Source: Thomasclavelia ramosa DSM 1402
GTDB lineage: Bacteria; Bacillota_I; Bacilli_A; Erysipelotrichales; Coprobacillaceae
Direction: 5' to 3'
Length of the DNA: 64,000 nt
Assembly: GCF_014131695.1 (NCBI RefSeq)
Contig: NZ_CP036346.1
Coordinates: 1,550,001 to 1,614,000 of the forward strand
Position 1 is the first letter of the stretch. Each line of letters begins with the position of its first letter. The translations under genes were made by a program, and so were the position numbers. Shown in pieces: positions 38,347-47,164 of this stretch. The notes under the pieces were generated by a model. It was not told the origin of the DNA. It made no database searches and saw nothing but the letters and a program-made list of their open reading frames with translations.

Positions 38347-38652
38347 ATGAAAAGGAATAATGGCTTTACATTGATTGAGATGATTTTTTGTATTTCAGTA
38401 ATTTTAGTTATTTTGTTACTTGTTATTCCTAATGTAACTAGTAAGAATCGGGTTGTTAAAGAAAAGAGTTGTGATGCGCAAATAGAAGTAGTTAATTCAC
38501 AAATAGTTTTATACGAAATTGAAAACGGAGAACTTCCAACAAGTATTAGTGATTTGACTTCTGGAGAACATCCATATTTGACAGAAAAGCAGGCAACATG
38601 TCCAAGCGGACTTAGGATTTCAATCAGTGATGGACAAGCATATGTACGATGA
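38347..38652 (+). CDS. comGC: Major competence pseudopilin ComGC
   Basis: 101 aa. Class III signal: short basic leader then NGFTLIEM, cleaved after Gly by the prepilin peptidase, with Glu5 of the mature protein present, followed by a 20-residue hydrophobic helix. C-terminal domain with two cysteines. Main building block of the uptake pilus. AGGAGG ribosome site. Confidence 0.93.
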   Translation: MKRNNGFTLIEMIFCISVILVILLLVIPNVTSKNRVVKEKSCDAQIEVVNSQIVLYEIENGELPTSISDLTSGEHPYLTEKQATCPSGLRISISDGQAYVR

Positions 38653-39049
38653 TAGCGGATTCACTCTGATTGAAGTTGTCTTTACAATTAGTATAATCTT
38701 AATTTTAAGTACAATTACACTTCATTTTGTAATTAATTCAAAACCAGTAATTTCTTTACAGCAGCAATGTCAACAGGTAATTTCATTGTTAGAAGAAGGA
38801 AAAAGTAGAGCTATGATCAACCACGAGCAAATAAATATAGTTATTCAAACAAAACAAATTAGTTATAATGGACAAAAGGATCAACGAACTCTTACGATTA
38901 ACGACAACTATTATATTGACGATTATTATGAGTTTCACTTTAATCATAATGGAAATATCAGTTCGGGTGGTCATCTAAAGATTTGTAGTTCAAATGGATG
39001 TAAAAGTATAATTTTAAATGTTGGAAGTGGAGCATTTTATGTTAAATAA
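38642..39049 (+). CDS. comGD: Competence pseudopilin ComGD
   Basis: Minor pilin with leader MYDDSGFTLIEVVFTI; overlaps comGC by about 11 bases. Start taken at the ATG at 38642; ATG 38630 and GTG 38627 are alternatives. About 135 aa with one N-terminal helix and a beta-rich C-terminal domain containing a late Cys pair. Assigned by leader and by order in the operon. Confidence 0.85.
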   Translation: MYDDSGFTLIEVVFTISIILILSTITLHFVINSKPVISLQQQCQQVISLLEEGKSRAMINHEQINIVIQTKQISYNGQKDQRTLTINDNYYIDDYYEFHFNHNGNISSGGHLKICSSNGCKSIILNVGSGAFYVK

Positions 39050-39260
39050 GCAAGGGATGACATTAATTGAAACATTGATGGCTTTTTCTATTTTTATCAG
39101 TATTATAGTATTGTTTCTTTCTTGTTATAATAATGCAATAAATCATCATTATCAGATTAATCAGGATTATATGAACTATTTAAAACAGCAACAAGAAAAG
39201 GAGGTAGAGCTGTGGCAGACAAGTGGTTTGAGCGAATCAGTCAACGAGGTTTTACATTGA
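39039..39260 (+). CDS. comGE: Competence pseudopilin ComGE-like
   Basis: 73 aa, leader MLNKQGMTLIETLMAF, where the usual GF is GM. Start at 39039 preceded by GGAG six bases upstream. Overlaps comGD by 11 bases and comGF by nearly 50. Assigned by operon position. Confidence 0.8.
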   Translation: MLNKQGMTLIETLMAFSIFISIIVLFLSCYNNAINHHYQINQDYMNYLKQQQEKEVELWQTSGLSESVNEVLH

Positions 39261-39673
39261 TTGAAGTTCTTTTTTCTTTATCAATATGTTTATTAATTAT
39301 TTTAAACAGTGTCCCCATTTTAAGAATAGTTACTGCAAAAGATAAATTATCCTTTAATCTTTCTAGTTATGCTCTTGGAGTTAAACAAATTTCATCAATT
39401 TTGCATACGGCTAAGGATATTGAAATCAATGATGATTTAACTTACACAAATGCAAATAACGAAATCTTTACTATTTCACTAAATCATCATAGGATAGTAA
39501 AAGAGCCAGGTTTTGATATCATTATACACAATGTTGATGAATTAAATTTTTATCAAAAAAATAAGAATATTTATATGAAAATAATAGTCGATAATAAAGA
39601 ACATGTTTATCTTATTGCTACTGATTATCAAATAAGTGAGAATGAAAAAGATGAAGTTGAAACAGTATTGTAA
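39212..39673 (+). CDS. comGF: Competence pseudopilin ComGF-like
   Basis: 153 aa from GTG 39212 with GGAGGTAGAGCT upstream. Leader RGFTLIEVLFSLSI. Fits ComGF by size and position. Its start lies 49 bases inside comGE, showing tight coupling. Confidence 0.82.
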   Translation: MADKWFERISQRGFTLIEVLFSLSICLLIILNSVPILRIVTAKDKLSFNLSSYALGVKQISSILHTAKDIEINDDLTYTNANNEIFTISLNHHRIVKEPGFDIIIHNVDELNFYQKNKNIYMKIIVDNKEHVYLIATDYQISENEKDEVETVL

Positions 39674-40031
39674 TAATCGGGGTACGATTCTTCAAGTCGT
39701 GTTAGTTATTTTTATTGTTTTAATCTTAAACATAAGTCTTGTTTTTAATAATATAATAGAGAATAGCCGCAGTCTAGAACGAATCAGAGAATTAGATAGG
39801 GCACGTTTGTTGGAAATAACAATACTGAGATATTATAAAGAAACAATTTTAAATGATCTTCTTTTTAGTGATGAAATAAGTATTGATGATTATTTCATTA
39901 ATTATACAGTGGATGATATGGGGAGTTACTATTATATTGTTACAACAATCAAACAAAATGATTCATCATACAGTTTTAATTTGGAGATTAATATCGAAAC
40001 GCTAGTAATATCATCGTTTGATTATCAATAG
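39642..40031 (+). CDS. comGG: ComGG-like last pseudopilin of the operon
   Basis: About 129 aa. Leader NNRGTILQVVLVIFIVLILN: G then a long hydrophobic helix, without the Glu5 of normal pilins, as in GspK/ComGG-type tip proteins. Start uncertain (GTG 39636, ATG 39642 or 39651), overlapping comGF. Assigned by position and leader. Confidence 0.7.
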   Translation: MKKMKLKQYCNNRGTILQVVLVIFIVLILNISLVFNNIIENSRSLERIRELDRARLLEITILRYYKETILNDLLFSDEISIDDYFINYTVDDMGSYYYIVTTIKQNDSSYSFNLEINIETLVISSFDYQ

Positions 40032-40106
40032 TTACTAAAATCACTTCACTTTATCGATGATTTTTGATATAATCACAAAGTAAATTACAAGTAAGGAGAT
40101 TTTAAA

Positions 40107-40664
40107 ATGATTAGTGTTGGAGATTTAAGACCAGGAATTACTTTTGAATATGAAGGTAACTTATATGTAGTGCTTGATTATTCTCATAATAAAACAGCTC
40201 GTGCGGCTGCAAATATCAAAGTTAAAATGAAAAATATGCGTTCTGGAGCAACTACTGAAATTACTTTTGGTGGAAATGATAAAGTAAAAAAAGCACATAT
40301 CGATAAACGTAAAATGCAATATTTATATAATTCAGGAGATGCTTTAGTTTTCATGGATAATGAAACTTACGAACAAATCGAAATTCCTGCTGGAAACTTA
40401 GAATGGGAAATGAATTTCTTAAAAGAAAGTGATGAAGTTGAAGTAACTAGTTATGAAGGAGAAGTATTAGGGGTATCTTTACCAATTAATGTACCTTTCA
40501 CTATTACAGAAACTGAACCAGCAGTAAAAGGTGATACAGCTACTGGGGCAACAAAAAATGCAATTATCGAAACTGGATTTCAAATTAAAGTACCTTTATT
40601 TATTTCTGAAGGTGAAGTTGTCATTGTTAATACGGTTGATGGAAAATATCAAGGAAGAGCTTAA
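40107..40664 (+). CDS. efp: Elongation factor P
   Basis: 185 aa; relieves stalling at polyproline. SVGDLRPGITFEYEGNLYVVLDYSHNKTARAAA is the KOW-like N-domain; the residue at the loop tip (K/R position) lies in SHNKTARA, close to B. subtilis EF-P with its 5-aminopentanol-modified Lys. Domains II and III complete. Own promoter region (TATAAT near 40066) and terminator. Confidence 0.98.
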   Translation: MISVGDLRPGITFEYEGNLYVVLDYSHNKTARAAANIKVKMKNMRSGATTEITFGGNDKVKKAHIDKRKMQYLYNSGDALVFMDNETYEQIEIPAGNLEWEMNFLKESDEVEVTSYEGEVLGVSLPINVPFTITETEPAVKGDTATGATKNAIIETGFQIKVPLFISEGEVVIVNTVDGKYQGRA

Positions 40665-40689
40665 CACTAGTTTAACTAGTGTTTTTTTT
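40663..40689 (+). terminator. Terminator after efp
   Basis: AACACTAGTT and AACTAGTGTT, one base apart, then a T-run; starts at the efp stop. Confidence 0.85.
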
Positions 40690-40743
40690 CATATATTTTA
40701 ACTTTTAGCATATATTAAAGTAGTTGATAAAAGGAGAAATAAT

Positions 40744-41214
40744 ATGAATAGACAAGCCATTACTTTTTTAACCCTATTTAGTCTAATTTTGGTACTTTCA
40801 ATTTACTATATTCTTCTACCACCTGAAGGTGAAGCCAGTGAAGTATCTGTTAATAATGAAGAATTATCGCAAATTGAAGTATTACAACAAAATTTAGAAA
40901 AAGAAAGAGCAGATTTAATTAGTGAAAATAATGCAATTATTGCATCAAGTGATAGCGATAGTAATAAAATCGCTGCTGCTTTGGCTAATATTAGTGAAGC
41001 TAAAGAAACTGCTGCTTTAGAAGCAAAAATTACAAAGATAATTAATGATGCTGGTTTTAAGAATGCATTTGTTGAGGTTGAGAATAAAACGATTAAAGTA
41101 GTTATTGATAAAAAGGAAGCAAGTAGTAGTGATGCTAACAGTATTATTAAAACAGTTATGGAAAAGACTAAAAATGAGTATCAAGTTGAAGTCAAGTTTA
41201 TCAGTGAGACTTGA
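40744..41214 (+). CDS. spoIIIAH: SpoIIIAH-like protein
   Basis: 156 aa. One N-terminal membrane helix (6-26), a long helical region (about 45-90) and a C-terminal ring-building-motif-like domain (about 95-156: KITKIINDAGFKNAFVEVENKTIKVVIDK). SpoIIIAH sits in the mother-cell-side channel that meets forespore SpoIIQ. The usual spoIIIAA-AG genes are not in front of it here, so this is a stand-alone copy. Family call is good, exact role inferred. Confidence 0.75.
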   Translation: MNRQAITFLTLFSLILVLSIYYILLPPEGEASEVSVNNEELSQIEVLQQNLEKERADLISENNAIIASSDSDSNKIAAALANISEAKETAALEAKITKIINDAGFKNAFVEVENKTIKVVIDKKEASSSDANSIIKTVMEKTKNEYQVEVKFISET

Positions 41215-41264
41215 ATTTTATCTTAAATTTATATACAATGGGAGTATATAAAGGAGCATTTAAT

Positions 41265-41603
41265 ATGAGTCAAGAATATTATTCAGTAGAAAAAGAATCT
41301 AATTTAGGAGCTTTAAATATTGGTTTGAGCGTTTTTCAAGCTATAGTTGTAAAAGCAGTTGAGTCAGTTGATGGTGTTCAATTTGAAGGAAATATGATCC
41401 CAATGCCTGGAAGTGGGCCAGTTAGAACAAATATTAATAAAAATAACCAAGTAATTATTGATGTTGATGTACTAATTGATTATGGATTGAATGTTGCATC
41501 AGTGACTAGTGCCTTACAAAATAAAATAGCTCAAAGCTGTTTTGAAATGACAGGAATCAAAAATGTTAAAGTAAATATTGAAGTTAAAGGAATTAATTTT
41601 TAA
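41265..41603 (+). CDS. Asp23/YqhY family protein
   Basis: 112 aa from the ATG at 41265 (AAAGGAG upstream); the longer frame from 41211 lies inside the preceding gene. DUF322/Asp23 pattern: LGALNIGLSVFQAIVVKAVESVDGV and VIIDVDVLIDYGLNVASV. YqhY in Bacillus lies directly before nusB, as here, and influences acetyl-CoA carboxylase activity; that role is by analogy. Confidence 0.85.
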   Translation: MSQEYYSVEKESNLGALNIGLSVFQAIVVKAVESVDGVQFEGNMIPMPGSGPVRTNINKNNQVIIDVDVLIDYGLNVASVTSALQNKIAQSCFEMTGIKNVKVNIEVKGINF

Positions 41604-41628
41604 GGTTATCTTCGGATAATCTTTTTTG
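41602..41628 (+). terminator. UUCG-loop terminator
   Basis: AGGTTATC, TTCG tetraloop, GATAATCTTTTTT, starting at the stop of the Asp23-family gene. Confidence 0.75.
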
Positions 41629-41707
41629 TTTTATTATGATGCATTTCGTTTATTTTAAAGTGCAAATATGGTAAAATCATGATAGATATTTTGGAAGGAC
41701 GGATTAG

Positions 41708-42112
41708 ATGAAAAAATATAGAAAAAAAATAATTAGAGAAAAAGCAGTAATTGCAACTTATCAAAAACTGCTAGTAGATACAAATGAAGATGAGATTCGT
41801 GAATATTTAAACAGTGATAAGGATTTATCTAGCAATCAAGATGATTTTGATTATTGTTTTATGTTTATTATAAGTATTGCTAGTAACATTGAACGTTATA
41901 AAGCTGAAGTTGCTAAATATTTAAAACCCGGATGGACGTTAGATAGATTATCAAAAATGGAACTTGCAATTTTATTAGTTGGATGTTATGAACTTTTAGA
42001 AACTGAACAAAGTAAAGAAGTAATCATTAATGAAGCGGTTGAATTATCAAAAAAATATTGTGATAGTGATGCTTATAAATTCATTAATGGATTACTTAAT
42101 AGGATTAAATAG
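41708..42112 (+). CDS. nusB: Transcription antitermination factor NusB
   Basis: 134 aa all-helical protein that binds boxA with NusE/S10. SKMELAILLVGCYELL, VIINEAVELSKKYCDSDAYKFINGLLNRI is the characteristic C-terminal half. Starts the nusB-recN operon; its stop overlaps the xseA start. Confidence 0.95.
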   Translation: MKKYRKKIIREKAVIATYQKLLVDTNEDEIREYLNSDKDLSSNQDDFDYCFMFIISIASNIERYKAEVAKYLKPGWTLDRLSKMELAILLVGCYELLETEQSKEVIINEAVELSKKYCDSDAYKFINGLLNRIK

Positions 42113-43428
42113 TGGAAAAACGATATCTGACGGTTAGTGCACTTAATCGTTATTTAAAAGCTAAAATTGATTCTGATAGTCAATTACAGCGAATCTTAAT
42201 CAAAGGTGAGGTTTCTAATTTTAAACATCATAGTTCAGGACATTTTTATTTTACGCTAAAAGATGAGCATTCAAGAATAAATGCAGTAATGTTCTCTTCA
42301 AAAGCTAGTAAAGTTCCTTTTGATTTGACCAATGGGATGAAAGTACTTGTTCAAGCTAGTGTGTCAGTATATGATGTAGCAGGCACCTATCAATTGTATG
42401 TTGATACAATTGAACAAGATGGATTAGGAAATTTATTTTTAAAATATGAACAATTAAAAAAGCAGTTAGCTAGCGAAGGTTTATTTAACCCTGAAAATAA
42501 ATTAGTAATTCCTAAATTTCCTAGTAAGATTGCAGTTTTGTCAGCCTATCCTAGTGCTGCTCTTGCTGATATTATTAGAACCATTCACTTGCGTTTTCCT
42601 GTCGTTCGTGTAATCGTATTTCCAATTCCAGTCCAGGGTAAGGATGCATATTTGGAAATAATTAGAACACTTAGATATGTTGATACACTAGGATTTAGTG
42701 AAATTATTATTGCAAGAGGCGGAGGTTCATTAGAAGACTTATGGAACTTCAACGAGGAAGGATTAGCTCGAGCAATTTATCAATGTAAGACACCTATTAT
42801 TAGCGGTGTTGGTCATGAAGTTGATTTTACTATTTGTGATTTTGTTGCAGATTATCGTGCTGCAACACCAACGGCTGCGGCAATTAAAGCAACACCGGAC
42901 TTATTTGAATTACAGCAGGCTGTAGACAATATAAAATATACTTTAAATAATTTAATGAAACAAAAAATTATATTAAATAAAGAAAATTTAAATCGATTAA
43001 AGTCATTCTATTTATTTAAAAATCCTCAAAAAATGTTTGAAGATAAGACGGCTAAAATTGATTATTTATATGATCAATTAAATAATGTTTTTAACCATGA
43101 TTTGATTGAAAAACAAAACAAAGCAAGCAATTTAATACAAACTTTTAATCATCAAGCCAATTTATTTACACTAAATCAGCGAAATCGTTTAGATACAATT
43201 AATCGAACGATGAGTCTTGAGATTAAACGTAAATTACAACATAATCAAGAAAAGTTTTATTATTCATTATCAAAATTAAATACTTTATCACCCCTTAAAA
43301 CATTAGAACGTGGTTATGCAATTGTTTTAAAAGAAGATCATGTTATTTCATCAGTTGATGATTTAAATAGTGGTGATAAAATTGAATTAAAATTACATAA
43401 TGGCATTAAAAAGGCCATTATAGAATAG
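42112..43428 (+). CDS. xseA: Exodeoxyribonuclease VII large subunit
   Basis: 438 aa from GTG overlapping the nusB stop by one base. N-terminal OB fold (LNRYLKAKIDSD, LIKGEVSNFKHHSSGHFYFTLKD), catalytic domain with RGGGSLEDLWNFN and GHEVDFTICDFVADYRAATPTAAA, then the long coiled coil and the C-terminal LERGYAIVL. Degrades ssDNA with XseB. Confidence 0.97.
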   Translation: MEKRYLTVSALNRYLKAKIDSDSQLQRILIKGEVSNFKHHSSGHFYFTLKDEHSRINAVMFSSKASKVPFDLTNGMKVLVQASVSVYDVAGTYQLYVDTIEQDGLGNLFLKYEQLKKQLASEGLFNPENKLVIPKFPSKIAVLSAYPSAALADIIRTIHLRFPVVRVIVFPIPVQGKDAYLEIIRTLRYVDTLGFSEIIIARGGGSLEDLWNFNEEGLARAIYQCKTPIISGVGHEVDFTICDFVADYRAATPTAAAIKATPDLFELQQAVDNIKYTLNNLMKQKIILNKENLNRLKSFYLFKNPQKMFEDKTAKIDYLYDQLNNVFNHDLIEKQNKASNLIQTFNHQANLFTLNQRNRLDTINRTMSLEIKRKLQHNQEKFYYSLSKLNTLSPLKTLERGYAIVLKEDHVISSVDDLNSGDKIELKLHNGIKKAIIE

Positions 43429-43438
43429 AGGTTAATTT

Positions 43439-43654
43439 ATGGACAATATAACATTTGAACAAGCAATGAGTCGCTTAGAAGAAATTATTGCGGCTCTCGA
43501 AAATAACCAAATATCACTTGAAAAAAGTGTAGATTTATTTCAAGAGGGAATAAAACTATCAAAGATTTGTAGTGATAAGTTAGCTAGAATTGAAGATAAA
43601 GTAGCAAAAATCTTAGTGGATGGAAAGTTAGAAGATCTAAAAATCGAGGAATAA
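43439..43654 (+). CDS. xseB: Exodeoxyribonuclease VII small subunit
   Basis: 71 aa helical hairpin; FEQAMSRLEEIIAALENNQISLEKSVDLFQEG is the family signature. Directly after xseA and 1 base before ispA. Confidence 0.96.
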   Translation: MDNITFEQAMSRLEEIIAALENNQISLEKSVDLFQEGIKLSKICSDKLARIEDKVAKILVDGKLEDLKIEE

Positions 43655-43655
43655 C

Positions 43656-44504
43656 ATGGAAAATTTAATTGAACAAATTAATGAACGATTATTAGAAATC
43701 ATTGAGGAATTTGGCGATTCTAAAGTTAAAGAAGCCATGAAATATTCTTTGATGGCCGGTGGAAAAAGGATTCGTCCGGTAATGATGCTGCAGGTGATTC
43801 GTAGTTATGATAAAAATTACCAAGATTATCTAGATATTGCTTGTGCAATTGAGATGATACATACGTATTCATTGATTCATGATGATTTACCAGGTATGGA
43901 TAATGATGATTTAAGACGTGGGCGACTAACTTGTCATAAACAATTTGATGAAGCAACTGCCATTTTAGCTGGCGATGCATTATTGAATGAAGCTGTTAAT
44001 GTAATTATTAAAACAAAAGTTCCTGATGAATTAAAAATCTCGTTGTTAGCAACTTTATATCAAGCCAGCGGTATTAACGGAATGATTTTAGGGCAAGCAT
44101 TGGATATGGAATACGAAACTAAATTGGCTACTCGTGATCAGTTAGATTTGATTCATCACCATAAAACAGGAGACTTAATCAGTGCAGCGATGAAAATGGG
44201 AGCGTTAATTGCTAATCCCGATGACCAAAAAACATGGGTAGAAATCGGTTATAAGATTGGTTTAGCTTTTCAAATTCAAGATGATGTTTTAGATGTAGTT
44301 GGTGATAGTAGTTTATTAGGAAAAAAAGTTGGTAGTGATCAAGTAAATCATAAATCTACATATGTAACTTTGATGGGAGTAGAACAATCTCAAATGATTG
44401 TTGAGCAATATTTTAAAGAAGCAATGGAATTAATTTATAAATTAAAGATTAATCATGGATTAATTCTAGAAATAATGGAAAAATTAAAGAAAAGAGTGAA
44501 ATAA
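43656..44504 (+). CDS. ispA: Farnesyl/geranylgeranyl diphosphate synthase
   Basis: 282-aa trans-prenyltransferase. First Asp-rich motif DDLPGMDNDDLRRG (about residues 77-90), second DDVLD (about 208), GGKRIRP near 30. Condenses IPP with DMAPP/GPP to make the allylic primer for UppS and quinones. Length and motif spacing fit FPP synthase; the chain length is inferred. Followed by dxs with one-base overlap. Confidence 0.93.
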   Translation: MENLIEQINERLLEIIEEFGDSKVKEAMKYSLMAGGKRIRPVMMLQVIRSYDKNYQDYLDIACAIEMIHTYSLIHDDLPGMDNDDLRRGRLTCHKQFDEATAILAGDALLNEAVNVIIKTKVPDELKISLLATLYQASGINGMILGQALDMEYETKLATRDQLDLIHHHKTGDLISAAMKMGALIANPDDQKTWVEIGYKIGLAFQIQDDVLDVVGDSSLLGKKVGSDQVNHKSTYVTLMGVEQSQMIVEQYFKEAMELIYKLKINHGLILEIMEKLKKRVK

Positions 44505-46375
44505 TGGATCTAGAAAAAATTACAGATCCCTCTTTTTTAAAAGAGCTGGATATTAGACAATTGAATCAATTAGCCGATGATATCCGCAAATTTTTGATTA
44601 ATAATATTTCAAAAACGGGAGGACATCTTTCGAGTAACTTAGGAGTTGTAGAATTGAGCATTGCACTGCATTATGTTTTTAATTCCCCTAAAGATAAAAT
44701 TTTCTTTGATGTAGGACACCAGTCTTATGTTCATAAAATTTTAACGGGACGTGCTGGTCAATTTTCTACACTACGCCAATATAAGGGACTTTCAGGCTTT
44801 CAAAAGCGTTGTGAAAGTGAACATGACCCTTGGGAAGCTGGTCATTCCTCAACTGCATTAAGCGGGGCCTTGGGAATGGCAGTAGCAAGAGACTTGAATC
44901 ATGAAAATTATCATATTTTACCTGTGATTGGCGATGCTGCAATGGTTGGGGGTGAATCTTTAGAAGCATTAAATCATCTTGGCTCAATTAATAATAAAGT
45001 GATTATTATTTTAAATGACAACCAAATGGCAATTGGTAAAAGTGTTGGTGGTTTTGGTGATTTTTTATCTTCAATAAGAATTAGTGGTACATATAATAAT
45101 TTAAAAGAGGATTATCGCAATATTACTTCGCACAATAAAATAGGTAAGATGATTTTTAATGTTTCCAAACGAGTTAAAGATTTTGTTAAGCATGGATTGA
45201 TTGATGATACAATTTTTGAAGATTTTGGGGTTGATTATCTGGGTCCGGTAAATGGTCATGATTTTGATGATCTAATTAGGGTTTTAAATTTAGCTAAAAG
45301 TGCAAAAACTAGTGTTGTAGTTCACGTGGTTACGAAAAAAGGGCGTGGCTATAAATACGCCGAAAATGATATTGCCGGTAAATGGCATGGGATTGCCCCA
45401 TTCAATATTGAAGACGGAACTATGAAAGGTGCGGGAACTAGTTCGAAAATAAGTTGGTCAAAAATGGTTGCTGATCATATTGAAAGGCAGATGAAATCAG
45501 ATCAGGATATTGTTGCTATTACCCCTGCCATGATTCATGGTTCTGCAATGGATAATATTTTTATGCATTATCCTGAGCGAAGTTTTGATGTTGGAATTGC
45601 TGAAGAGCATGCTTTGACTTTTACAGCAGGGTTAGCAATTTCTCAAAAAAAGCCATTTATTTCTATCTATTCTTCATTTTTACAACGTGCATATGATCAA
45701 ATAAATCATGATATTGCAAGAATGGATCTGGGCTGCTTGATTTGTGTTGATCGCTGTGGATTTGTTGGAGCAGACGGACCTACACATCATGGTGTTTTTG
45801 ATTTAGGAATATTAACACCTCTGCCAAATGTAATAATTTGTACTCCAAGTAATAGTTATGATGCTAAACGCTTTATTAACACATATTTAAAGAATAACGA
45901 TCATCCTTACATTTTAAGAATCCCTCGAGGCGATATTGAAGATATGAATGTAGGTGATGAGCTTTTAACTATTGGTAAATGGCAAGTTGTAAATCGAAAA
46001 GATTACGATGTAACAATTATTTGTTATGGTCAAAACGTTAACTTGATTCGTGAATTTTTTAAAGATAAAGAGATAAAAGTTAGAATTATTGATGCTTTAT
46101 TTATTAAACCTATGGATGAAGATATGTTAAATGAAATTATTGATGAAAAACCGTTGATTGTTTATGAAACAGAATTAAAAACTGGTTCTTTAGCTAGTAA
46201 TATTGCTTATTATTATAGCCAAAATAATATTTTAAAACGGATTCATAGTTTTGGAGTAGATGACCACTATTCTGTTCAAGGAACAGTTGCACAAATTTTA
46301 CAAGATGAGGGTTTAGATATGGATACTTTTTATCAAAAAGTTAAGGAGATACTAAATGAAGAAGGAAAGAATTGA
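44504..46375 (+). CDS. dxs: 1-deoxy-D-xylulose-5-phosphate synthase
   Basis: 623 aa thiamine-dependent enzyme, first step of the MEP pathway. GHQSYVHKILTGR, the TPP-binding GDAAMVGGESLEALN ... NDNQMAIGKSVGG, the GIAEEHALTFTAG pyrimidine-binding region and VDRCGFVGADGPTHHG are present. Groups isoprenoid precursor synthesis with ispA. The stop lies 20 bases inside tlyA. Confidence 0.98.
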   Translation: MDLEKITDPSFLKELDIRQLNQLADDIRKFLINNISKTGGHLSSNLGVVELSIALHYVFNSPKDKIFFDVGHQSYVHKILTGRAGQFSTLRQYKGLSGFQKRCESEHDPWEAGHSSTALSGALGMAVARDLNHENYHILPVIGDAAMVGGESLEALNHLGSINNKVIIILNDNQMAIGKSVGGFGDFLSSIRISGTYNNLKEDYRNITSHNKIGKMIFNVSKRVKDFVKHGLIDDTIFEDFGVDYLGPVNGHDFDDLIRVLNLAKSAKTSVVVHVVTKKGRGYKYAENDIAGKWHGIAPFNIEDGTMKGAGTSSKISWSKMVADHIERQMKSDQDIVAITPAMIHGSAMDNIFMHYPERSFDVGIAEEHALTFTAGLAISQKKPFISIYSSFLQRAYDQINHDIARMDLGCLICVDRCGFVGADGPTHHGVFDLGILTPLPNVIICTPSNSYDAKRFINTYLKNNDHPYILRIPRGDIEDMNVGDELLTIGKWQVVNRKDYDVTIICYGQNVNLIREFFKDKEIKVRIIDALFIKPMDEDMLNEIIDEKPLIVYETELKTGSLASNIAYYYSQNNILKRIHSFGVDDHYSVQGTVAQILQDEGLDMDTFYQKVKEILNEEGKN

Positions 46376-47156
46376 TGTTTTATTAGTCGAACAGGGCTTT
46401 TTTGATTCTCGTGAAAAAGCTAAACGCGCGATTATGGCCGGGATTGTTCATGATGATTATGATATTATTGATAAACCGGGAACAAAAATTCCAATAGATT
46501 CAAATCTTCATGTTAAAGGAAACATAATGCCATATGTGTCACGTGGTGGCTTAAAACTGGAACGTGCCTTAAAGGAGTTTGAATTAGATATAACGGATAG
46601 AATAATGGTCGATATCGGCAGTTCAACAGGTGGGTTTACCGATTGTGCTTTACAGAATGGTGTAAAACTAGTTTATGCAATTGATGTTGGAACCAATCAA
46701 TTAGTTTGGAAATTACGCAATGATCCACGTGTTATTGTAAAAGAACAAACAAATTTTAGATATGCAACAAGTGAACTGTTTGAACATGGAATTCCTACTT
46801 TTGCTTCAATTGATGTATCTTTTATTTCTTTGAAGTATATTTTTGATGCATTAAAAAATATTTTACATAGTGGTAATCAAGTTGTAGCACTAATCAAACC
46901 GCAGTTTGAAGCTGGACGTGAAGAAGTTGGGAAAAAGGGAATAGTCAAAGAACCATCTGTCCATCAAAAAGTAATTCAACATGTTATTGAATATGCAAAT
47001 CATGATGGCTTTGTTTTAGAAAAGTTAACTTATTCGCCAATAACTGGTGGTGAAGGGAATATCGAGTTTCTAGGGCTTTTTGTTAAAGATGGTAATAATG
47101 TTGCCATTGACATAGAAAGAGTTGTAGAAACAGCACATAATTGTTTTAAAGGGTAG
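46356..47156 (+). CDS. tlyA: TlyA-family rRNA 2'-O-methyltransferase
   Basis: 266 aa: S4 domain (ERIDVLLVEQGFFDSREKAKRAIMAG) followed by an FtsJ/RrmJ-like methyltransferase (VDIGSSTGGFTDCALQNG, YAIDVGTNQLVWKLR, LIKPQFEAGREEVGKKGIV). In the usual Bacillota order this gene precedes argR-recN; argR is absent here. Confidence 0.93.
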   Translation: MKKERIDVLLVEQGFFDSREKAKRAIMAGIVHDDYDIIDKPGTKIPIDSNLHVKGNIMPYVSRGGLKLERALKEFELDITDRIMVDIGSSTGGFTDCALQNGVKLVYAIDVGTNQLVWKLRNDPRVIVKEQTNFRYATSELFEHGIPTFASIDVSFISLKYIFDALKNILHSGNQVVALIKPQFEAGREEVGKKGIVKEPSVHQKVIQHVIEYANHDGFVLEKLTYSPITGGEGNIEFLGLFVKDGNNVAIDIERVVETAHNCFKG

Positions 47157-47164
47157 GTGAGATA